Below, piece after piece: positions 40,322 through 51,575 of a stretch of 64,000 bases of DNA; the stretch's first letter is position 1; each line of letters starts with the position of its first letter. Under the pieces are notes generated by a model that worked only from the letters and a program-made list of their open reading frames with translations, did no database searches and was not told where the DNA came from. A program made the position numbers and the translations under genes. Source of the stretch: Aculops lycopersici (Eukaryota; Arthropoda; Arachnida; Trombidiformes; Eriophyidae); the NCBI GenBank assembly GCA_015350385.1, contig WNKI01000005.1, positions 758,266 to 822,265 on the forward strand, given 5' to 3'.

Positions 40322-43300
40322 CTGTCATCGACCCAGAGAATTGAAGGCTCTTATTTAGCTGTGCTCTCCGAGCGGTGATTAGAATGATTGCTGCTTTCTT
40401 TGTTCCTAATAATTGAGCGCAAAGCCTGTTATCGCCGGATGCAAGTGGTGAGCTAGTGAAGCAATTAAGGCGTTTTGTTGTCCAATGAGCTATCGAGTTA
40501 ACGGTCGATTTGACTGCCTGACCACTTAACTGATAGGAATTACCCATGAGTGTTTGAGTGTGATGCGACAGGCGATACGGCTTCCACTCTAGCGGAAGGT
40601 AGTGTTTTTTGGATGCGATTTTTTCCCTCTGTTCCCTCAACTAGTAGTGGGGAGCTACAAACCATAAATTACCCACTTGACTGGCCGACGGTAAGTGATG
40701 CCTTATTCGCCAAAAGAACAATATCGCACACACTTGAAATCTGATGATTCACCTCAGACACGCGAGTCGGCTAGTCGGATGGTTGCTGCTTATCTCCTCC
40801 CCTCTCATGGATTCCGACCATTAACTTGGCCGAGTGTTCACTCCTTTCGCCTTTATATCATGCAGCCAACTGGCCGGCCGGTCGTCTGAATGAAAGAAGT
40901 TGCATGTTTCGTGGCAAACAAGCCGCCCGGTTTGCTGTCCACTTGACTTGAAAGCATGGGTTGGAGGTAACAACAGGTTGCATGCTAGTTAGTTAGTTAG
41001 TTAGTTGGATGTTGGTGTTGTTCTTGCAAGTTAGCAGAATGGATCACAATAAAAAACAGCAACATGCAGTAGCAGTGGCGACGGATTTCCCTTATGGAGG
41101 CTCAACCTGTTTAGCTCGACGAGCATCGGTTGTGGTCAGTACTACGATGCCACTATCGCTAACTTTTTCCACTTTGCTTTGCTATCTTCTACATGCCGCT
41201 TCGTAATTTCCACCCTAGTTTTCCCTGAACTCTTCCCTAAACTCCAACGGGGCAAGCGGTTGAGGTGAACGAGAACTAGTCTGATGTTTCAAGTTTGATA
41301 GAAAGTGAAAGTGAACGTTTACTGCACTTTTTTGATCGTCACTTTTGTTTATATTCACCAACCATCTTAATGCCCACAAACACGTCTGTCAAAGAGGTTC
41401 TCGTCGATCGGAAGATATAATCCGTTTAGGACAGATTCATTATTTAATCTCTGAATCGCTCACCTGGATCCGTTTACATGTGTACTCTACCTGACTGGTC
41501 ATCAACACGATCCATGCTCTAGCTTTTAGCCCGTCACTGTTGGCGACTGCCATCGAAATCATCATCCAACTTATCAGCAGTAAGTGATTATGCACAGATG
41601 ATGAGTGATATGAATCAGTGCAACTGATGAGTAAGCTCGCCGGCTCACTGATTTCAGCTTAGTCCCTCTCCATTTGCATGTAGCCAGCAAAGGCGATCCT
41701 CTGTTGCGACTGCTAACGGGCCCCTTTGATGATCAATTTTTCATTACCTCTCAAGCTCGGCAGAATCGTCATCAGTAACGTCTGCGAGATTTTTGTTAGC
41801 ACTGTATCGCTGGCGACTCCTCTCATTCCCAGTCAACTTGTTGTCCCTGGAATCCAATCTGATCGATTCGAACAGATTCGAAAAGTTCAAACTTTGAAAA
41901 GGAAGAGCGAGAGGGAAGAAAATGGATTCCGGATTCCAGCATTGAGAACAGATGCTCGCAGCCGAATTCGCAATAGATTGATTGCATATCTATTGGCCAG
42001 TTTTTATTGATTTGATAGATGCTCAACTCGTCCGATCCGAACATCCGATTGTTTGATCAGACGCACTCTGTTTGATTTGCGAAAGTTCAGGAGCGAGATT
42101 TTGCTCGATGGTTCAAACTGGACAATCAAAAAGGCGAACTCAAAAGCAGAAAGAGATAGATAGAGAGGAAAGTTTATCCGAGTTTCTAATGGCTTCAAGT
42201 TTACCTGAAGCTGCTGAAAGGTTGCACATCCATGGAACTGATTGTAGCAGTAGAATGCCATTGCGCAATCACACAGATACAGGTACAAAAACACCACTTG
42301 CCAAGCGGTTGCTCACACAAACAATTGAAGACGAGTGGGCAGAAAATCTATCGTCGTCGTCGTCGTCCGGCTGAGTTGCTGACTTGACAGGCAGCTACCT
42401 GTTGCCAGATGCTAGCCACTGTTTGCTGCGCCGTCAAGAGGAGCGTTTGTGCAAATGAGACTCTCGGTGCGAGCGAGCGTTAATTTGTTGGCGCTGTGGA
42501 GCAACAGGTCGCCCACGTTGAGCACGATCGGTTGTTTTGTTGTTGCCATCGCTCCAGCAGCCAGAGTTGTCTGATATGAGCTAACCGGAAGCAACATGTC
42601 GACGGATACCAACGTCCAATTCAAGTCCAAGTCGAAATTTTTCTTGACGGACGAGAGGTGAGAGGTGGCCGGATAGACTCGTTGCATGCAACTGCTCCGC
42701 TCCCCGCCAACTCTCACCGCGCTCGTCCGTGTTTTTTGGCTCGAGAGGAGAGTGCCATGGTGTAGTTGTAGTTGTAGCTGCGTTGCTTGTGCTGCTTGTG
42801 TTCAAAGGTAAATGTAGGTGCATCAAGCAGGTAAATTTGCATTCGGGACGGAGAAGAGTTAGGAACCAAAGGATAGCTATCTAATGTCCGTATGCAAACT
42901 ACCTAAAAGCTAGACATCTTACGTTTTTCCTCCCTTCCTCATCGTCTCTCTGTCTCTATCTCCCTTTCTCTCGCTTTCTCGATTATCTCGAGCGAGGACT
43001 TCAATGGCGGTAGCAGCAGCAATTTGAGCTACAACAACGACGACGCGAAAGATTCAGCACCAATTAGCGCGGGACGAAAGCGTGGAGAGCAATCGGCTCG
43101 TTTTTGACTGGAGCCTGCTACGAAATGGCTGGTCGGTGGGAGTCAAATTAGTCTCTTGTTTCCCGCTCACATTGCCACTTCCTGGCTTACAATATTGTGG
43201 TGGTGGCGGTGGTGGAGGCATAGCCTCGTGGATGGATCTTACTCGGGAGCATATCGACTCTTGCAATAGTATCGCGCCTGGCGAGCTAGTGAGGTGAACC

Positions 43301-46300
43301 AATCCAAACAACAACTCGAGTATCGACTCAGTGCCAGCTCGGTCGGTGGTGGGCAATGTGTTAAGTGGGTGGCTCGCCAAGATGGAAGTCGTCGATGGAG
43401 GTGGTCGTCATTGGCAGCGGGCGGCAATAATTGGATTTTACTCCTGATTTATATACATATCAAGCGAGCCGCTCGCTCGAGGGATTTGATAGCTAGCAAA
43501 TAGTTTCGGTGTAACGCAGAACAGGTTGCTGCTGCTGCTGCTGATGATGATGATGACCAATTCTCGTTCTAATCAACGACCTGTTAAGCATGAGTTCGTT
43601 TCATGTTTACCTCCATTCACCTACTTAAATATAATCCCTTTCAGTTGGCTGCACAATCTAATGTCGCAACAGCCCATGGATTTCAATTTGTTTCGACGCA
43701 AGATTCTCCATGTTTGCCAAACACCAAGCGTTAAGAAGTCCACTGTCGGAGCTTCTTGGCAACTTTCGTGAGGCAAAGAACTGTGACTGTCGCAGTGTGA
43801 CAAGTGGGCATTGATCAAGTTAACAAGTGGTCTGTGGAGGCATTCAAAATAGAATGTGACCAGATTTACATCTGGTCTTTCAAGCAATAAATAAGCAAAG
43901 TTTTCGTTTCCATTCTCCTCTGACTCCTTCTCTCCCGAATCATCACACATTACAATCCATCCACAGCTAGCGTTTAATCTCTCCGACAGGCCGACTGGTT
44001 AGCAAGAGACGAAAGTCCTGAAGCTTGTTGAAATATGACTCAGATAAAAGTTGATTCTCTTCTCTCATTCGCGCACTCGTTCAACAGGAAGTAGATGGTT
44101 GATGTTGATTTAGATGATGACGCTGAGATAAGATGAAGCTAGAAGAGACTGAAACTGATACAGTGTCCACTTGTAGGTCCGCTAACGCTGGCTCGATAAC
44201 TTACACACGGCGTAAACATTTTACCTCGCCAAACTACTTCCATTCAAGTGTCTCGAGACGCGCGCCTTGGCTTCGGTTTGGTGGTTCGCAGGTGAAATCG
44301 GATTATCACAAACAGTGAGCAGCAGCGAGCTTGGCCACGATTCCTCAGTAGTGTAGCTGTTGTTGATGTCTCGGACGTACACTTCACACAACAACACCAA
44401 CCATCAAGTTAAGTTAATGCAGTTGCTGATGTTGCGACAACAAAACCTTTCCCACTCTCTCTGCTCGACTATATGCAAAGTAAACGAGATATATCAACAT
44501 AACGCTACCAACCTCAACTACAAGCTACTCTCACTAGCCAGTTGGTTACATAACTGAATATCTTGCTCACTGAAGTTTCTCCATCTAGTTAGTGGGCTGT
44601 CAGGCAGCGAGACAGTCGCCTTGCTGACCAATAATCTCACTGAACTAGTTAACGGAACTCATTTACAAGACTACGACTTTAGCCCCAGATGAAGCTTCAG
44701 CTAGCAAGGGAAAAGGTGTCTTTCAGGCAGTCCGAATGCATAAAGCAGTGCTCCTGCATCCCATGATAGCTCTCGGAGATGAGATGCCCAGCTTTCGGGC
44801 TAGCAGGTTACTGCTGGATAGCTTGCTGACCAAAGTAGAAGTCGGATTTTTCTCGCGCTCCTCGATTGTTAATGAATGAAAAATTGCACATCCAAACCTC
44901 TACACGAAAACTGGAGGTTGGAGTGAGGACAGCAACAGTGGCGACCAGCTTGCGGCTTCATCTCACTCTCTCATACTCACACTTGTTGCTGTTGCTGATC
45001 CAGTCGTTGCTCTTACTCTTACTGCGGTGGACTTGGCAGCGGGTTGTTGCTGTTGTCGTCTCCTTTGAACCTGCAACAGCAGCAACAGCAACTCTCCCGC
45101 CGACTGCTACATCATTTAGCGGCATGGCTCACAATAATCAACTAGTGTTCTTGTTTGCCAACTAGTGATGGTCAGCGGAATGGAGAGGGATTGTTACTGT
45201 TAAGTTTTCTGGATCGCTCTCGAATTTGCGCTGGTTGCTCTGCGATTGTTACTGTAGTTTCCGATGCCTGTTAGCCATATTTCTCTATCAGTTGATGGTC
45301 GTCCGAACATTCTATTTGCTATACTCTCAAAGGAATATTTATATTTATAAATATATATATACATTCGGACTTGTATCGAAGCTAGCTTTGAGGTGTTACA
45401 ACTTCGCTATAGTAGCATTGCCGAAATCACAATCGTTGGCATCGTAATGGTTTATGTATATGTTAGGCGGCAACGGCGGCCTGGCAATGAGAAAACCTGA
45501 GATCTAAATGCCAAATGAGAAATTGTAATGGTAATATAAGCTTCTACCCTTTCTCTATGTACATTCGTGCAGGTGAGTCGATTTTAGTCTGGATTTGTTT
45601 GCTTTGTACACTTGACCAATGCGACTGCCCATTGGCTAGTAACCAGAGCGTTGGAAAATAAGTGAAAAAGTTCGCTGGGGTAAAAAATCGCTAGGCAAAA
45701 GTTGTGTGCTTTGGTAGAACGAGTTGAATTGTGCCAAATTGGGTTAAGTGTGCATATTTTCCGGCCTACCCAGCGGGCGCAGCACAGAGTAGCTCTTGGG
45801 GTGGCGTAATAGACGAGTCAAGTTTAGGCACATCAGTGTGAAATTTGCACAACCATGAGCTCGTAAGAGTTAAGTCAAAACTGAGCTGCTACGGCCAGCA
45901 AAGCCACAACCACCGCCTCTCCTTTGAAGCCAAACCATCGGCCAGTCAGTCGGCAGGATTGCTCAGCGAACGGGGCAAAGGCAGGGGCAGCAGCAGCCTA
46001 CAACCAATCTGAAGGCACCTTGCAAAAACACAGCCCACTGACTAACCAAGCGACCGGCAATTGGCGGGGCTTTTGCGCAGAGGATTTGAATGCAAGAGGG
46101 ATAGTTGCAGTGGCGGCGGCGGCAGCGGCAGTGGCAGCAAGTCAGAGAGGATTGGCCATTGGCAAAGTCAGTGTCGAGAAGTGAAGCGAGCAAAATTGCA
46201 ACAACAACCACCACCACCACCAATAGAACCACACCACTGCGGTAGCTAATGATATTATTACCCCCTAGTCATCCACTTGAACTTCTCCATCATTGGCTCT

Positions 46301-48214
46301 CAACTGCCCAACGGTCCGTTTGTCTATCTGTTTAGCTGAGTGGCTGCCCGACTGCTGGTATTAGAGCTGTGTTCAATGTGAATGTGTGCAAGCCAAGAAC
46401 AAGTGGCCGAGAGCAGAGCAAGTTGATGTATTATCGTTTAGGTATTGTGGTTGCATCATCGAAGAACACGATACAACAATAAACGTGACGCAATGCACTG
46501 TATTATTATTATTATTATCCCTAATTCACTATAGTAATTATTAATATCGATGAAGCATCGAAGATCAATAGTTTACCTCACGTGCCAATATTATACAATT
46601 GTTAAGTTTGTTAGCTAGTTTCAAGAAATACTCTCAAGTCCCCTAAATCTTTTTCGAAGGCTATGAACTGGAAAAGAAATAAGCATTTCTTTTCACGCAG
46701 ATAAACAAACAGCAAATCGAACAAAATTATCTTAAACTCTCAAGCAACGAACTTTAAATCTAATAAGAAGGGGAGGGAGAGATTACCAAAAAATACAATT
46801 AGAATCTTTTTTCCATTTGTATCGCACTTGTTAGCCAAATCTAATTAGCTAAACGAAGCTTGATTAGATCACACTGGTGTGCGTAGAGTTTCTGCACTAA
46901 AAGTGGCGCCTAAGTATATTTCGATAGGTATATCGCGAATAAAACGCGTCAGAATCCGTCGTTAGAGCAGTAGCAACAGCAGTAGCGGCGAGCTAGTTTT
47001 TTCCTAATCAACTGGATCAAGTAATTTTTCTTGCCCGCTAGTTGATCACCACAATCAAGTACAGTAATCGCAAGTGCCATCTACAACTACAGCCATTTTA
47101 TTTGCCCATTAAGCAGAAACGACAATCAGCACTAGCGCTGACGATCAAAATTACCATCAACAGCGAGCTAGACGTGCAAATATTAGTTGTATTTTGGGCT
47201 AATCCTAGATGAGACTCTGGTGAGCAGCGCAATTGACGGGAAAATCGAGAAGAGTTGTGGTGGGTTAGCGTTGATATTATTAGATTAACTGTTACTATTA
47301 AGTTTTTCCCCATTATTCTTTGTTCGTGTTACCCTTGCCAATTTGCCTAATGCCCGCGCGTCTGCTTAACGTGTATGGGTAACGCAATTTGTTATACACA
47401 CCAACCAACTCACCATCAATCGGTCAAATCAGTCTTTTATCAGCAAGCAAAGAAATTGATAGATAAAGAGAATTAATGTGAAGGCATAGAGATTGATTAG
47501 AAACTTGGTAATCATTGACCACATCAGTCTATCAAACTTGCACATGCACACGTAAAAACACACGCAATTACTCATCTCGTTCGGTTGTCGCCACAGTCGT
47601 GATTCGTCATCACTGAGCAAATTCCCTGCAAACCCAAGGGAACGTGAAACAACAAACCCATTCCGAAATTTCCCAACTCTCCTGTGTAGTTTCGCCCTGC
47701 ATGACTACATGTGCTAGCAATATAAACCCAAATACCCCAAAACCGCCAGCAGTTGAAAACGAGCGCAACGACCACCAGTTGATCGGAGAGGAAGGAGAAG
47801 AAGATACATAACCAGACTACCACGCGTTTAATTTTACACATTAATGCGGCCACACGACCATATCAGTATCATTATTTGTTCGTGTCTTGCAATTTACTGC
47901 TCGTTCCACCATTCAACGAAAACAACCTCAATATCCTAACCGACCAAGTGGACACTAACGATACTTTGATCGTATGACATATTTATTCAATCTCATTATC
48001 ATCACTCGACAAAAAGAAGATCAAAGAGCAACATCGCCATAGATATCAAATAACGTCAGACAAGCATACACACATTCCTAAAACGTTGCAATCACCTCGA
48101 ATCATTTATACTTATCAGATCCATTCCACCTATATTTATACCACCAACGGACGACAATCATTATCGCAAGCAACACTCAACTCTACCAACAACACGTTCT
48201 AAAACTACATCAAG
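40322..48214. other. 7.9 kb region without a recognisable gene
   Basis: Both strands carry only short frames of low complexity or without homology. Seen here: a TAGT repeat (40986-41006), a TTA run (about 46500-46518), AT-rich patches (45340-45360) and several near-splice motifs such as GCAG/GTGAGT at about 45570. The simplest reading is regulatory DNA plus a spliced 5' leader of the plastin gene, but no exon can be proven. Confidence 0.5.
40986..41006. repeat. (TAGT)n short tandem repeat
   Basis: About five copies of TAGT in a row. The unit is not the arthropod telomere repeat TTAGG. Confidence 0.9.
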
Positions 48215-50020
48215 ATGAGCTCAACAATAGACGACGTTGCTCAAGCCTTCAAGACCATGGTCTCGAAGAGGGAGAACCTCCAACATTTGGGAGGCATGTC
48301 TGAGGCTAGTAGTGAGGGAACAACACATTCGGTTCGCCAAGAGGAGCAGGCTGCTTTCTCCGATTGGATCAACATCAAACTCCGCGATGATTCAGATTTG
48401 AAACACGTACTGCCTTTGCACAAGAACGGCGACGACCTATATGAAGCAATCAAAGATGGTATTCTTTTGTGCAAGATCATCAATTTCTCCTGCCCCGACA
48501 CCATTGATGAGCGCGCTATTAACAAGAAAAATCTTACGCTCTATACGAAACATGAGAACCTAACACTAGCTCTGAACTCAGCTCAAGCAATTGGATGTAA
48601 TATTGTCAATATCGATGCTCATGATTTAGCCAAGGGCAAGCCGCATCTGTCACTCGGATTATTATGGCAAATCATTCGCATTGGTATCTTCAACCAGATA
48701 AACTTGGAACATTGTCCAGGTTTAGTTAATCTAGTTGGTGGAGACATCGACGAGCTTGGCGACTTAATGAAGTTATCGCCGGAAAACATTCTCATGCGTT
48801 GGGTCAATCATCACCTGTCCAAGGCAGGCGTTGCTAGGCGCATTCGCAACTTTACCAAAGACATTTCGGACTCAGAGATTTATACTCATCTATTATTCCA
48901 AATTGCTCCGAAAGGAGCCGATGTGACCACTGAGGCCTTGTACATTAGAGATCTGAAGCAGAGGGCAGAGACCATGTTGCAGCAAGCTGACAAGTTGGGT
49001 TGTCGTAGTTTCATTACACCCCAAGATGTTGTTGGTGGTGTTTATAAGTTGAACGTTGCGTTCCTTGCTAATTTATTCAACAAGTTCCCCGCATTAGATA
49101 TTCCTGAAGAACCTATCAAAATTGAAACTATCGAGGAGACGAGGGCCGAGAAAACGTGGAGAAACTGGATGAACAGTTTGGGTGTCTCGCCCTACGTCAA
49201 TAGATTATACAGCGACCTGGCCGATGGTCTCGTGTTGATACAATTGTTTGACATCATCAAGCCAGGATGTGTTCAGTGGAATAGGGTTCACAAACAGTTT
49301 AGTAGACTCAAGGGATTCATGGAGCGTTTAGAAAATTGTAATTACTCAGTTGAGTTGGGCAAACTGCACAAGTTTTCATTGGTTGGCATTGCTGGCCAGG
49401 ATATAGTTGAATGCAACCCAACTTTAGTCTCGGCACTAGTGTGGCAACTGATGAGAGCTTACACCTTGACAATATTGTCGCACCTTGCAGCCGCCGACGA
49501 TGGAAAGCCAATGGATGAGCACAAAATTGTTGAATGGGTTAACGCCAAGCTAAAAGACGTCGGAAAATCAAGTATCATTAGAAGTTTCAATGATTCCAGT
49601 ATATCTACAGCAGTGCCAATTATTGACCTAGTCGATGCCATAAAGCCCGGCTCAATCAACTATGAACAAGTCCTACCCGGCTCTAATGCTGAGGAGAAGC
49701 TTGCCAACTCAAAGTATGCCATATCAATGGCCAGAAAGATCGGCGCTAAGGTGTATGCTCTACCCGAAGATATTGCTGAGGTTAAACCAAAGATGGTCAT
49801 GACCGTATTTGCTTGTTTAATGGCCAGAGATTACGTGCCGAATCCAGAACTGAACTCGAGTGACAGCAGTGCTAACAACAGTATTTCAAGTGCTGGAGGG
49901 AACAACGAAAAAAACCATTCCATGACTACTGCTAACAACAACAACAACATCAACAATAACAACAACACTAACGGTAACTCATTGATCAAGAACGGCAAGC
50001 CATCAAACGGAATTCACTAG
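48215..50020 (+). CDS. Fim: Plastin/fimbrin actin-bundling protein lacking the EF-hand headpiece
   Basis: 601 residues in one exon. Four calponin-homology domains form two actin-binding domains that bundle F-actin: CH1 about 43-160, CH2 190-293, CH3 312-418 and CH4 435-541. Diagnostic matches include DTIDERAINKKNLT, TWRNWMNSLGV, LENCNYSVELGK and KYAISMARKIGAKVYALPED. Typical plastins are about 630 residues with two EF-hands in the first 100. Here the first residues align to the linker just before CH1, so the Ca2+-binding part is absent. An in-frame TAA lies 12 bases upstream of the ATG and the preceding sequence is A/C-rich and unlike a splice acceptor, so this start looks real. The C-terminus has an added Asn/Ser-rich tail (about 545-601). 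Confidence 0.95.
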   Translation: MSSTIDDVAQAFKTMVSKRENLQHLGGMSEASSEGTTHSVRQEEQAAFSDWINIKLRDDSDLKHVLPLHKNGDDLYEAIKDGILLCKIINFSCPDTIDERAINKKNLTLYTKHENLTLALNSAQAIGCNIVNIDAHDLAKGKPHLSLGLLWQIIRIGIFNQINLEHCPGLVNLVGGDIDELGDLMKLSPENILMRWVNHHLSKAGVARRIRNFTKDISDSEIYTHLLFQIAPKGADVTTEALYIRDLKQRAETMLQQADKLGCRSFITPQDVVGGVYKLNVAFLANLFNKFPALDIPEEPIKIETIEETRAEKTWRNWMNSLGVSPYVNRLYSDLADGLVLIQLFDIIKPGCVQWNRVHKQFSRLKGFMERLENCNYSVELGKLHKFSLVGIAGQDIVECNPTLVSALVWQLMRAYTLTILSHLAAADDGKPMDEHKIVEWVNAKLKDVGKSSIIRSFNDSSISTAVPIIDLVDAIKPGSINYEQVLPGSNAEEKLANSKYAISMARKIGAKVYALPEDIAEVKPKMVMTVFACLMARDYVPNPELNSSDSSANNSISSAGGNNEKNHSMTTANNNNNINNNNNTNGNSLIKNGKPSNGIH

Positions 50021-50204
50021 TAGTATTCGTTGTAGACCATAGCAATAAGTATGATCAAGTAAACCTTATTCGTCTTGTATAAATTAGTGGATATTGTGTA
50101 ATCCAATGTTGATGACAATAATGACAGCAAGCAAACTAAACTACGTGTAGCAATAATTGTTGGTTTATGCTTGCAATTTCCTCTCACAAGAGAGGAACAC
50201 TCAG

Positions 50205-50210
50205 AATAAA
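50205..50210 (+). terminator. Poly(A) signal for plastin
   Basis: AATAAA 184 bases after the plastin stop codon. Confidence 0.55.
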
Positions 50211-51575
50211 TCCATCTTGTTTTTAGTCCTAGTTTTTGAAACTTTCTACTGTTCTCAATAGCAATTTATTGTCACGATGAAATTTGCATTGCTCGTCACA
50301 ATCATTTGATAGAAGGCACAGTCGGTAAATTTCATTTCCGCGCAGGTTCGTCGCAAAACTTTATCTAGTTCTTCTTCAAGAATTCCGCGGAAAAAATGTA
50401 TCTGTTTTCGCGACTTTTTCTTCCGTGATATTTTTTAATAATCCCATTGGCTTCTGGACTAATTCAAACTTAGCGTCTGGATGCTCATTCGATCGATTCG
50501 CAAATTAAAATCTATCAACTGTGAAAAATTCGTGATGACATAATTTGTATAATTTCATCATGACGTGAATCTTGATCACATGGTTACCATGGATGCCGGC
50601 CGGCCGGCCGGCTGGCACTTGTCACGAGTTTCGCCGATTTGTTTACAAACAAAGCTGTTGTTGTTGTGCTATTCACTAGCCCAGCAGATTCCTCCAATAT
50701 TCCTGCAGGAATCAAGAAGAGGTGCGCACCATTCAGTTTGTGCACCATCTCTGCGTGAACCATTTTTGACTCATCTCCGTGCACCATTTGGCTATCTAGC
50801 AATGTTGGCGTCGCCAATGGATGCTTCCTCTGTAAATCCCTGTGACGGAAGGCGAGTTGTTGGTGCAACAACGGCAACAACCACTACCACCGTCACTACC
50901 CACCTCCGCTATTACTAGGTTAGTGCATTGCGCTGCACAGGAGGGGTGATGCGCGACCGCTTCTGCATCGGCGTTGGCGGCACCAGCACCATTCAAAGTG
51001 GCGGCTGGTGGTGGTGGTACGGCGGCATCGGCATTGGTGGCCGTGGCTGCCGCCTTAGCGGTTTGACTTACCTAAACATAACACAGACGGCCAATACAAT
51101 GTTGCCCCGAAAGGATTTGCGCAAATTACAGCGCCCTCTTTCATGAGGACTACACTAAAGAAAGTGCACTAATTCAAGCAAATTCTAAGCGAACACGCCG
51201 CTCGGCAAGTGTTGTTGTTATTTTTTCTCCATCTTGTTGTGTTGTGCGAGTGTGTTGTTGTTGTTTTGTTAGTTTGTTGTTATCCCCATCAATCGGCACC
51301 CAATTCAGTGGCAAAACCCATTCAAAAAATGTTTTTCTATTATATTTCTATTAAAAAGTTTAAGATCATTGAATAAAATTGATTAAATTATTAATTCTAT
51401 CACACAGTGTCCCTTAAATGTGGCACAAAATTGTAATTATCAACACTGGATTGCAATTTATTGAAAAAGCCGACAAGGATAGAGTAGACAACAATCACAA
51501 CAAAACTAGCGTTATTGATTACAAACAAACTATTTGCTGCCAGTTAAATTGGCCCCCTGAAGCAAGCAACTCAAC
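50211..51575. other. Intergenic region plastin / raptor
   Basis: No gene recognised. It contains an 18-base GCCGGC-type palindrome (50595-50612) and GGT/GGC-rich stretches (50990-51060). The raptor promoter and 5' leader are expected in the AT-rich end. Confidence 0.5.
50595..50612. repeat. GC-only perfect palindrome
   Basis: Overlapping GGCC/CCGG units give an 18-base sequence identical to its reverse complement, in otherwise AT-rich DNA. Confidence 0.85.

Noticed and set aside
40986..41006. TTAG-like repeat as interstitial telomere sequence
   Set aside because: The unit is TAGT (four bases), not TTAGG.
45924..46249. Overlapping frames on both strands with Ala/Gly/Val runs
   Set aside because: Caused by a GGC-rich simple-sequence patch that is open in several frames.
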